Source of the DNA: an uncultured Actinomycetes bacterium
Lineage (GTDB): Bacteria > Actinomycetota > Actinomycetes > Nanopelagicales > Nanopelagicaceae
DNA length: 15,341 nucleotides
Assembly: GCA_903820565.1 (NCBI GenBank)
Contig: CAIJHZ010000136.1
Span: 1 to 15,341, forward strand
Reading direction: 5' to 3'
Shown one piece after another: positions 1 to 6,271 of this stretch. Under the pieces are notes generated by a model. It was not told the origin of the DNA and did not search any database. It saw only the letters and a list, made by a program, of their open reading frames with translations. Positions within the stretch are counted from its first letter, which is position 1. The number at the start of each line of letters is the position of its first letter. Position numbers and translations under genes: made by a program.

Positions 1-180
1 GTCGCGGTCAATCAGATCGTTCAGAAGTTGGTAGTACCGAGGAGCATTAAGGTCAAAAAGATCCTTGATGGCCGCCTCTTTTGCCCCTGCATAGCGCCAC
101 CAGTTGCCCTCAAAATCAAGGATGCGAACTTCGAGGTCACTGAGCCCAGTGTTGATTGCAGACTCTTCTTGCGCAGACAT
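1..180 (-). CDS. DUF3263 family protein, 5' part only
   Basis: This is the N-terminal 60 codons of a gene that runs off the left edge. The translation begins MSAQEESAINTGLSDLEVRI and continues with FEGNWWRYAGAKEAAI and ATG-to-edge residues ending PRYYQLLNDLIDRD. That pattern (a LSD..ILDFE start, a WW.YAGAKE core and a RYYQ.LN.LID segment) is the signature of the short DUF3263 proteins known from Actinomycetota, usually about 80-110 residues. The family resembles a small helix-turn-helix fold, but no function has been established, so none is claimed. The ATG at 178-180 lies 7 nt after a TANNNT box and has no ribosome binding site, so translation is probably leaderless. It follows the SDR gene on the same strand after 67 nt. 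Confidence 0.85.
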   Translation of the reverse strand, partial: MSAQEESAINTGLSDLEVRILDFEGNWWRYAGAKEAAIKDLFDLNAPRYYQLLNDLIDRD

Positions 181-187
181 GAGTGAA

Positions 188-193
188 ATCTTA
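188..193 (-). promoter_or_regulatory. -10 box of a leaderless promoter for the DUF3263 gene
   Basis: Read on the minus strand, TAAGAT is followed by TTCACTC and then the ATG. The hexamer matches the actinobacterial -10 consensus TANNNT. The 7-nt gap would put the transcript start at or next to the start codon. No convincing -35 hexamer is visible. Confidence 0.55.
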
Positions 194-247
194 CGTTAGA
201 GCACGCTCAAAGTGTGGGAACTTAGCGAAAAAATGTCTTGATCCAGC

Positions 248-1729
248 TCATGCATTGATAGTTGCCTTTTTGACAATATTTCTGATCATGGTTGGAAAAA
301 CAAATAGATGTAGCGGCGAGATTGCATACCAATATAACTGGCCACCTAATCCACGGGGATTAAATGTCGCCTCTTGCACAATTGTTGTTTTTCCGTTCTC
401 ACGTGTAACTGTAAATTCCAGCCACGCTTTTCCTGGCAAAACCATTTCGGCATATAACTTTAATCTGCGACCTGGTTCCAACTCTTCTACTCGCCAAAAA
501 TCTAAACTTTCACCAACACGTAAATAATCTGGATCGCGACGTCCACGTCGCAGGCCAACACCGCCAACTAAAAAGCGATCTAAAACTCCGCGCGCCCACC
601 ACAACAAGTCAGAGCCAAACCATCCATTGTCTCCGCCGATGCGTTCAACCTGTCGCCATACCTGTTCTGCTGGAACGGTTGTAACTCGTTCGCGTCGATC
701 GCGCAAAACCATTTCGCCAGCCCAATCAGGATCACCTTGTGCCTTCTGCCACGGAGCAGTTGGCATAGTTGCATCAGACCAACGTGTTTCTACATTATGA
801 GTTGTGATCTTTGATAGTGCTAATGAAATAGCTGTCTCAACATCAATTAAGCCTTCAGGCGGTTTCGGAATAAGTCCATCAATGCTTTTTGCAGGATCTG
901 CAACAACTTCGCTAATGAGTGAACCAACAAGTGGTCGGGCAAGTGCGGTCGGAACAGGTGTTACTAATCCAATCCACAAACTAGAAAGCCCTGGAGTTAG
1001 AACTGGGACCCTGATAATCCAACGTTTCTTTAATCCTGATAACTTTGCAAACTTTTGCATCATATCCGCGTACGACAACACTTCGGGGCCACCGATATCA
1101 AAGACTTTGTTTACTGGGGTTTCTAAATGTGCCGCACCTTTGAGGTAATACAGAACATCACGGATTGCGATTGGGTGAGTTTTATTCATGACCCATTTAG
1201 GCGTGGTCATGATTGGAAGACGATGCGTTAGGTGGCGCAGCATTTCAAAGCTGGCAGAGCCTGATCCAATGATGATTCCTGCGCGAAGTTCCAGAACTGC
1301 AACCGATGTTGTAGCAAGCGAGCTGCCTGTCATCGCGCGAGATGCCAGGTGCTTACTAATATTTACATCATTTGCGATTCCACCAAGATAAATAATTTGT
1401 GAGACGCCAGCTTGTTCGGCCGCACGCGCAAAGTTGCGGGCCATTTCCTTTTCAATTTCATCAAAATTTGGACCCAGATTAATTGAATGCAATAAGTAAA
1501 AAGCTGTATGAATGCCTGCTAGCGCTCTTTGCAGATCTTCAAAATTTTCTGCACTGCCTTCGCAAATATCAACCAAAGGCGCCCACGGTTGACCCATGAT
1601 TTTGTTCTTGTCACGTACCAAAATTCGAACATCTTCTTTATCGTCAATGAAGGCACGAACTAGCCGACCACCGACATATCCCGAAGCCCCGGTAACGAGG
1701 TACTTACGACCTCCGATGTGCGTGTTCAT
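248..1729 (-). CDS. SDR-family NAD(P)-binding oxidoreductase with C-terminal DUF2867 domain
   Basis: The 493-residue protein has two parts. Residues about 8-300 form an atypical short-chain dehydrogenase Rossmann domain, with the glycine-rich TGASGYVG motif at 13-20 and a conserved ELRAGIIIGSGSASFEML stretch near 147-164. Residues about 350-490 match DUF2867, with GWFGSDLLWWARG, RRGRRDPDYL and a W/F-rich end. The classical YxxxK catalytic pair is absent, and HLASR stands where related actinobacterial proteins carry HLRSR, so this looks normal for the subfamily. The substrate is unknown; the hydrophobic DUF2867 half hints at a lipid-like or polyketide-like ligand, which is inference only. The ATG at 1727-1729 was chosen because the protein then starts just before the Rossmann strand and because longer starts would run deep into ndh. 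It is divergent from ndh, with 23 bp between the ATGs. Confidence 0.85.
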   Translation of the reverse strand: MNTHIGGRKYLVTGASGYVGGRLVRAFIDDKEDVRILVRDKNKIMGQPWAPLVDICEGSAENFEDLQRALAGIHTAFYLLHSINLGPNFDEIEKEMARNFARAAEQAGVSQIIYLGGIANDVNISKHLASRAMTGSSLATTSVAVLELRAGIIIGSGSASFEMLRHLTHRLPIMTTPKWVMNKTHPIAIRDVLYYLKGAAHLETPVNKVFDIGGPEVLSYADMMQKFAKLSGLKKRWIIRVPVLTPGLSSLWIGLVTPVPTALARPLVGSLISEVVADPAKSIDGLIPKPPEGLIDVETAISLALSKITTHNVETRWSDATMPTAPWQKAQGDPDWAGEMVLRDRRERVTTVPAEQVWRQVERIGGDNGWFGSDLLWWARGVLDRFLVGGVGLRRGRRDPDYLRVGESLDFWRVEELEPGRRLKLYAEMVLPGKAWLEFTVTRENGKTTIVQEATFNPRGLGGQLYWYAISPLHLFVFPTMIRNIVKKATINA

Positions 1730-1736
1730 GCTGCAA

Positions 1737-1746
1737 AGCCTAGACT
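1737..1746. promoter_or_regulatory. Overlapping divergent -10 boxes (bidirectional promoter) for the SDR gene and ndh
   Basis: On the plus strand TAGACT (1741-1746) lies 6 nt before the ndh ATG at 1753. On the minus strand TAGGCT (1742-1737) lies 7 nt before the SDR ATG at 1729. Both fit TANNNT, and they share the TA at 1741-1742. With only 23 bp between the two start codons there is no room for a 5' UTR on either side, so both mRNAs are probably leaderless. Any -35 elements would lie inside the opposite coding region. Confidence 0.6.
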
Positions 1747-1752
1747 TAAGCC

Positions 1753-2988
1753 ATGCAAAAGGCACTTCAAAAACCGCGAGTAGTAATTTTGGGTGCCGGT
1801 TTTGGCGGACTGACTGCAGCCCGCAAGATGGCCGGATTTGCCGATGTGACGGTTGTTGATCGCCACAACTTTCAAACTTTCCTTCCTCTTTTGTATCAAG
1901 TGTCGACCGCTGGATTAGCTGCTGACCATGTTGCCCACCCAATCCGAGGTGCACTGCGTAAAACCGGCGTGCAGTTTCGCATGGGAACCCCAATATCTGT
2001 TGACCACAAAAATAAGAGTGTGAAGTTAGATAGCAGCGAGGTTTTAGAGTTTGACTATCTTGTTGTCGCGCTCGGTTCGGCAAATGCGGATTTTGGAATT
2101 CCAGGTGTTACGGAACATGCATTGGGTATGAAAAGCGTTCATGAAGCTTTAATGATTCGCGCCGAAGTATTACGCCGTTTTGAAGATCTATGCCGCTTTG
2201 AAGATGAAACAATTTTCTCAATTTCAATTGTTGGCGGCGGACCCACTGGAGTCGAAATGGCGGGTGCCTTTGCAGAGCTCGTGCGCGGCCCATTGAAGCA
2301 TGACCAAAAGCACGCTGCAGCACACATCAAAATCAACTTAATTGAAGCTGGTCCACGAATCTTGCCCATGTTTTCTGAAAAACTTTCAGCCCGTGGAAAA
2401 AAAGATCTCGAAAGTCTTGGTGTGACCGTTCACTTAAATACAGCGGTCAAAGAAATCAAGCCACGCAGTATCGAAATTGGCGACGGCAGCAAAATTGCAT
2501 CAGAGGTGACAGTTTGGGCAGCTGGCGTTAAAGGTGAGCCAACAGGTGCGAAATTAAATTTGCCGTTGATAAATACACGCATTGATGTCGACAGTACGTT
2601 GCAGGTAAAACATTACCCACACATCTTTGCGATCGGTGACATCGCAGGTTTTGTTGGAGAAAATGGACGGATGTTGCCGATGGTGGCACCAGTTGCTATG
2701 CAGCAAGGTCGACACGTTGCCCAACAGATCAAAAGAATCGCCAGTGGTCAGGTGCTAAAGCCATTTAAATACATCGATAAAGGCTCTATGGCAACAATTG
2801 GTCGCCATAAAGCAATCGTCGAAGTTAAAAATCTTCGAATGACTGGAATTCCAGCGTGGTATGCCTGGCTGTGGCTTCACCTATTTTATTTATTAGGTGG
2901 ACGCAACAAGATCGGCACCATGGCTGACTGGACCTATAACTATTTAACCTTTGATCGCGGCAACCGTCACATTATGGATTCGCAGTAA
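1753..2988 (+). CDS. ndh: Type II NADH:quinone oxidoreductase (NDH-2)
   Basis: This FAD enzyme passes electrons from NADH to the membrane quinone pool without pumping protons. The 411-residue protein has the family layout: an FAD-binding GAGFGG at 14-19, a second dinucleotide-binding GGGPTG at 161-166 for NADH, the AIGD FAD motif at 293-296, and the APVAMQQG segment at 312-319 near the quinone site. A C-terminal aromatic and hydrophobic helix (about 369-382, WYAWLWLHLFYLL) is typical of the membrane anchor of NDH-2. The length is normal. The start follows a -10 box by 6 nt, so it is likely leaderless. The stop overlaps the ATG of the next gene as TAATG, indicating translational coupling. Related FAD-dependent oxidoreductases are the only real alternative. 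Confidence 0.92.
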   Translation: MQKALQKPRVVILGAGFGGLTAARKMAGFADVTVVDRHNFQTFLPLLYQVSTAGLAADHVAHPIRGALRKTGVQFRMGTPISVDHKNKSVKLDSSEVLEFDYLVVALGSANADFGIPGVTEHALGMKSVHEALMIRAEVLRRFEDLCRFEDETIFSISIVGGGPTGVEMAGAFAELVRGPLKHDQKHAAAHIKINLIEAGPRILPMFSEKLSARGKKDLESLGVTVHLNTAVKEIKPRSIEIGDGSKIASEVTVWAAGVKGEPTGAKLNLPLINTRIDVDSTLQVKHYPHIFAIGDIAGFVGENGRMLPMVAPVAMQQGRHVAQQIKRIASGQVLKPFKYIDKGSMATIGRHKAIVEVKNLRMTGIPAWYAWLWLHLFYLLGGRNKIGTMADWTYNYLTFDRGNRHIMDSQ

Positions 2989-3764
2989 TGCCAGAGTATT
3001 TACCAGTAGCTGGACATGATCTCTACTGCTACGAATGGGAAAACGATGGCGAAGCAGTTGTGTTGCTGCATGGCGGCTTAAGCAAAACATCTAGTTGGGA
3101 TTACTTACTCGTGCCCGCACTTGAAGATGACTTTCGTGTTTTCGGTTATGACAGAGCCGGTCATGGCTTTAGCGCAGATCGTGCAGGCAGTCTTCATTTT
3201 GATTTTCAAGCCAAAGAAGCAATTGCATATCTTGAGACAGTTGTTACAGAGCCAGCTCACTTAATCGGTTATAGCGATGGCGGAATCATTGCTTTGATGG
3301 TTGCTATACAGCGTCCTGACCTAGTTAAGTCAATTGTTGCGATTGGTGCTAATTATCATTACAGCGCCCCGCAGAGTGATTTTGCAGAAGCAAAGGTAAG
3401 TGAAGAGGATCAGGCTGAGTACAACTTAATTAGCCCAGATAAGCCACATACTCTCCTAGAAAAAACAATTCGAATGAATCAGATTTGGAAAACAGAGCCA
3501 GATATAAGTATCTCTGATTTAGCGTCGATTCAATGCCCTGTACTGGTTATGGCAGGAGACGATGATGTAATCGCACACGACCACACAATTTCTTTGTACG
3601 AAGCGCTGCCTTTAGGACAATTAGCAATCATCCCTGGAACTTCACATGGATTAGTGAAAGAAAAGCCGGCACTTATGTTGGCAAATATTATGCAATTTTT
3701 AGAGGATCTGACTTATCCAGATACTCGACAACCAATTAGACGAATTAACAATCAACAGGAGTAA
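2988..3764 (+). CDS. Alpha/beta-hydrolase
   Basis: A complete 258-residue alpha/beta-hydrolase-fold protein. The oxyanion-hole HGG is at 28-30, the nucleophile elbow GYSDGG has Ser96, the acid is most likely one of Asp191-193 in AGDDDV, and the catalytic histidine is His220 in GTSHGL. It has no signal peptide or membrane segment, so it should be cytosolic. The sequence does not give the substrate; esterase, lipase-like or C-C hydrolase roles are all possible. It starts at the last base of the ndh stop codon (TAATG) and so should be co-translated with ndh. Its last 20 bp overlap the 3' end of the convergent carbonic anhydrase gene. Confidence 0.85.
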   Translation: MPEYLPVAGHDLYCYEWENDGEAVVLLHGGLSKTSSWDYLLVPALEDDFRVFGYDRAGHGFSADRAGSLHFDFQAKEAIAYLETVVTEPAHLIGYSDGGIIALMVAIQRPDLVKSIVAIGANYHYSAPQSDFAEAKVSEEDQAEYNLISPDKPHTLLEKTIRMNQIWKTEPDISISDLASIQCPVLVMAGDDDVIAHDHTISLYEALPLGQLAIIPGTSHGLVKEKPALMLANIMQFLEDLTYPDTRQPIRRINNQQE

Positions 3765-4263
3765 TTTTCCCTGTTGCAACATCGTAAATTGCGCCGCCAA
3801 CTACAACTCCAGTTTTGATCAAACGGTAACTTCTGATCTTCTGCACATCTTCAATTAATGCTTGTCTCTGATCTGGAACAGTTTTGAATTCAATTTCAGA
3901 GGTATCTACCCCGTACTTGGTATCAATTTCACGATGAATCTCTACATCATCAACTTGTGCCATACGACAGTTTGTATGAGGCATGATCAAAATTCGTTCG
4001 ACGCCCAGCAAATACGTTGCTAATACCAAGGTACGCAATACGTCATCAGTTACGCGGGCGCCAGCGTTGCGCAAAATCTTGGCATCGCCCGACTTCATTC
4101 CAACGACAGAGAGAGGATTAATTCGCGAATCCATGCAGGTAACAATTGCCAAACCCTGTTGGGCTGTTCCTGTTAGCTCTGAATATTTAAAGTTTTTGAT
4201 GTACTCGTCATTTGCCGCGAGCGCATCTCTAAAAGATTCATGCGGAAAGGAGTTATCAGACAT
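3745..4263 (-). CDS. Beta-class carbonic anhydrase (Rv1284-like)
   Basis: This enzyme interconverts CO2 and bicarbonate in the cytosol. The 172-residue protein shows the beta-class zinc site: Cys43, Asp45 and Arg47 in CMDSR, then His96 and Cys99 in PHTNC. The RNAGARVTDDVLRTL segment (about 65-79) and the short C-terminus ending in DVATGKITPV match the small mycobacterial Rv1284 type, at close to its usual length. The ATG is preceded by a clear ribosome binding site, AGGAG at 4269-4273 with a 5-nt spacer. The gene lies only 25 nt downstream of tRNA-Thr on the same strand with no T-rich terminator between, so a tRNA-mRNA transcript is likely. Its 3' end overlaps the alpha/beta-hydrolase gene by 20 bp. 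Confidence 0.92.
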   Translation of the reverse strand: MSDNSFPHESFRDALAANDEYIKNFKYSELTGTAQQGLAIVTCMDSRINPLSVVGMKSGDAKILRNAGARVTDDVLRTLVLATYLLGVERILIMPHTNCRMAQVDDVEIHREIDTKYGVDTSEIEFKTVPDQRQALIEDVQKIRSYRLIKTGVVVGGAIYDVATGKITPVDC

Positions 4264-4273
4264 GTCTACTCCT

Positions 4274-4290
4274 CTCCGGAATTTCCGGAG
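4274..4290. repeat. 17-bp palindrome between tRNA-Thr and the carbonic anhydrase gene
   Basis: CTCCGGAA and TTCCGGAG are separated by one base. In minus-strand RNA this folds as a 7-8 bp GC-rich hairpin that includes the last two tRNA bases and ends directly against the AGGAG ribosome binding site. No U-run follows, so it is not a standard terminator. It could mark 3' processing of the tRNA or affect ribosome access. Confidence 0.7.
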
Positions 4291-4360
4291 CCCCCCGTCA
4301 GGATTGAACTGACGACCTGCGCATTACAAGTGCGCTGCTCTACCACTGAGCTAGAGAGGC
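4289..4360 (-). tRNA. trnT: tRNA-Thr (anticodon UGU)
   Basis: Read 5'->3' on the minus strand from 4360, a full 72-nt cloverleaf can be written. The acceptor GCCTCTC pairs with GGGGGGC through some G-U pairs. The D arm is GCTC-AGTGGTA-GAGC, the anticodon stem GCGCA/TGCGC encloses the loop CTTGTAA with anticodon TGT, the variable loop is AGGTC, and the T arm is GTCAG-TTCAATC-CTGAC. The discriminator base is T and CCA is not encoded. It reads ACA and, by wobble, other threonine codons. The carbonic anhydrase gene begins 25 nt downstream. Confidence 0.95.
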
Positions 4361-4369
4361 CTGCTCTTC

Positions 4370-4375
4370 AAGTTA
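4370..4375 (-). promoter_or_regulatory. Probable -10 box for tRNA-Thr
   Basis: On the minus strand TAACTT (a TANNNT match) ends 9 nt before the 5' end of the mature tRNA. The transcript start would fall one to three bases upstream of it. No good -35 sequence is visible at normal spacing. Confidence 0.4.
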
Positions 4376-4451
4376 CCCCGAATACAGCAGCCGCAATTAT
4401 GGCAGTCTTGAGCCAAATCTTAAAATCCAAGCCTTGTGCCCCGCCCAACGA

Positions 4452-4457
4452 TAGGTT
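4452..4457 (+). promoter_or_regulatory. -10 box of a leaderless promoter for ppx
   Basis: TAGGTT is followed by AACGCC and the ppx ATG at 4464, a 6-nt gap. There is no ribosome binding site in the preceding 20 nt, which supports a leaderless transcript. The 103-nt gap 4361-4463 holds this element and the divergent tRNA promoter, and nothing else that I can recognise. Confidence 0.55.
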
Positions 4458-4463
4458 AACGCC

Positions 4464-5381
4464 ATGAGATTGGGTGTTCTTGATGTGGGTTCAAACACCA
4501 TCCATTTGCAAGTGATGGATGCCCACCCAGGAGCTCGACCAACACCTACAACTAATTTTAAGGTTGAACTTCGTCTAACTGAATACTTGGATATTTCTGG
4601 AGCAATCTCAGCAGGTGGCATTCAACTTCTTGATGATGCGATTCAAGAAGCTGTCGCCCATGCTCGCGTCAACGAAACTGATGAGATTCTGGCTTTTGCA
4701 ACCTCTGCCGTACGCGATGCAACAAATGGCGCGCAGATAATTTCTGATATCAATAAAAAACATGAGATAGATCTGCAGGTTCTATCCGGTGATGATGAAG
4801 CATCTATGACTTTTTTGGCGGTGCGTCGTTGGTTAGGTTGGTCGGCAGGAAATTTACTTGTAATTGATATCGGCGGCGGTTCGTTAGAAATTGCAAGTGG
4901 GATTGATGAAAATCCAGATGCTACTGTTTCAATGCCACTTGGAGCTGCTCGCTTAACTCGTGAATTCTTAAATGGTGATCCATACAGTTCTAAAGGAATT
5001 AGGAGTTTAGAAAAGCATGTCGAAGAGGCGCTTAAAGATTCAATGCCCAATGCTCTGAAATCCCACGATGCAGATCATTTCGTTGCAACGAGTAAGACCT
5101 TTAGAACCTTGGCGCGTATTTGCGCACAGTGGTATGGCAATGATGCAAAATTCTTAGAACGATCATCTCTAAAATCAGCAATGCCAAAGCTTATTGAAAT
5201 GACAAATAAATCACGCGCAGAGTTACCAGGCGTTTCAGCTAGCCGTGCTCAACAAATAGTTGCGGGCGGAGTTGTTGCTCTTGCGGTAATGGATAGATTA
5301 GATGTGGAAGAGGTTGAAATTTGCCCTTGGGCACTGCGTGAAGGCATTGTTTTACGCCGCTTAGATTGGTTGAGCGCTTAA
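4464..5381 (+). CDS. ppx: Exopolyphosphatase, Ppx/GppA family
   Basis: Members of this family remove terminal phosphate from polyphosphate and/or hydrolyse pppGpp. The 305-residue protein is the short actinobacterial form (two actin-like ASKHA domains, no C-terminal HD domain), as in mycobacterial Rv0496. Visible motifs are DVGSNT at 7-12 (phosphate loop 1), ATSAVRDA at 79-86, SGDDEA around the likely catalytic Glu112, and DIGGGS at 135-140 (phosphate loop 2). A G-rich ASRAQQIVAGGVVAL stretch and WALREGIVL near the C-terminus are also typical. It is convergent with mutT1 and the stop codons share the palindrome TTAA. The position next to ppk1 supports a polyphosphate role, although pppGpp hydrolysis cannot be excluded. 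Confidence 0.9.
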   Translation: MRLGVLDVGSNTIHLQVMDAHPGARPTPTTNFKVELRLTEYLDISGAISAGGIQLLDDAIQEAVAHARVNETDEILAFATSAVRDATNGAQIISDINKKHEIDLQVLSGDDEASMTFLAVRRWLGWSAGNLLVIDIGGGSLEIASGIDENPDATVSMPLGAARLTREFLNGDPYSSKGIRSLEKHVEEALKDSMPNALKSHDADHFVATSKTFRTLARICAQWYGNDAKFLERSSLKSAMPKLIEMTNKSRAELPGVSASRAQQIVAGGVVALAVMDRLDVEEVEICPWALREGIVLRRLDWLSA

Positions 5382-6271
5382 GCTTCGGGTGCGGGCATCC
5401 AGTCGATTGCGATAATTTCTCCATCGCGGTGATGCAAAATCCATGCTTCACCAGGCATCAACCCATGATCTAACTCTTTGAAGTTCTTCTTGCCGATAAA
5501 TTTTGCAACTATTCCAGGGATAACTGGATTGTGGCCACACACAATTGCGTGGGATTCACTGTCAATGATGTCATTTACGACATTAATTGCAGCTTTCTTA
5601 TCTTTCTCATACGCATATTCGCTGAGCTCGGTCCAATAAATCATGTCTAAGGACAATGAACGGGCCATTGGTGCGACAGTTTCGTAACAACGAACTGCAT
5701 CTGATGTATGAATTTCAGTAATTGCAAATGGCAGATACCGTGCCAACATTCGCATTGATTGAATCTGACCTAATTGTGCAAGTGGACGATCACCATCATC
5801 GCCTTCCCATTCTTCGCGAGCAATTGCTTTGCCGTGACGCAAAAGCACGATCGGTGTTGTATCGATTCCAAATTTTTCAAAATTCTTTAAAACCTCTTGG
5901 TCACCTTTACGTGAAAGTTTGTCATACGCATCAGAAATAGTTACCCAGATTAATTGATCTACTTCTTGCGGGTCCAGCACGCCTTTCGCTTCACCAATAG
6001 CCTGAGCTGACCAATATCTAACTGTTTTGGTTGCATCTCCAACTGGGTATTCGATTTTGCAAAGTTCGGGACCAAAAATACTTTCAAAACCAGTTTCTTC
6101 TAGTACCTCGCGAAATGCGCACCCAATTTCTGACTCACCTGCTTCAACCTTTCCTTTCGGAAAAGACCAATCGTCGTAGCGAGGTCTGTGAATCAAGGCG
6201 ACTTGAACTAACTCATCACTTAAGCGTCGCCACATCACTGCGCCAGCAGCCTGAATTACCTGGTTTTCCAC
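5378..6271 (-). CDS. mutT1: NUDIX hydrolase fused to histidine phosphatase (MutT1-type)
   Basis: A 297-residue two-domain protein. Residues about 5-135 are a NUDIX domain with a complete Nudix box at 40-62 (GKVEAGE...REVLEETGF). Residues about 140-295 are a SixA-like histidine phosphatase with RHG at 145-147 and CGHNP containing His247. This is the architecture of mycobacterial MutT1, which hydrolyses 8-oxo-(d)GTP and diadenosine polyphosphates. In Mycobacterium tuberculosis it also neighbours ppk1, so the order is conserved. The start is GTG, directly after the ppk1 stop (TAAGTG), with a ribosome binding site AAAGGA (6279-6284) inside the end of ppk1, so the two are one transcription unit. 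The stop codon overlaps that of ppx by 4 bp. Confidence 0.92.
   Translation of the reverse strand: MENQVIQAAGAVMWRRLSDELVQVALIHRPRYDDWSFPKGKVEAGESEIGCAFREVLEETGFESIFGPELCKIEYPVGDATKTVRYWSAQAIGEAKGVLDPQEVDQLIWVTISDAYDKLSRKGDQEVLKNFEKFGIDTTPIVLLRHGKAIAREEWEGDDGDRPLAQLGQIQSMRMLARYLPFAITEIHTSDAVRCYETVAPMARSLSLDMIYWTELSEYAYEKDKKAAINVVNDIIDSESHAIVCGHNPVIPGIVAKFIGKKNFKELDHGLMPGEAWILHHRDGEIIAIDWMPAPEA

Noticed and set aside
248..1729. Missing YxxxK in the SDR protein as a sign of a dead enzyme
   Set aside because: From memory, related actinobacterial SDR-DUF2867 proteins also carry an H-L-x-S-R segment there, so this appears to be normal for the subfamily.
1730..2083. In-frame N-terminal extension of the SDR protein by 118 residues
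   Set aside because: It would lie antisense to the start of ndh, has no family similarity, and the Rossmann motif sits at the expected place when the ATG at 1729 is used.
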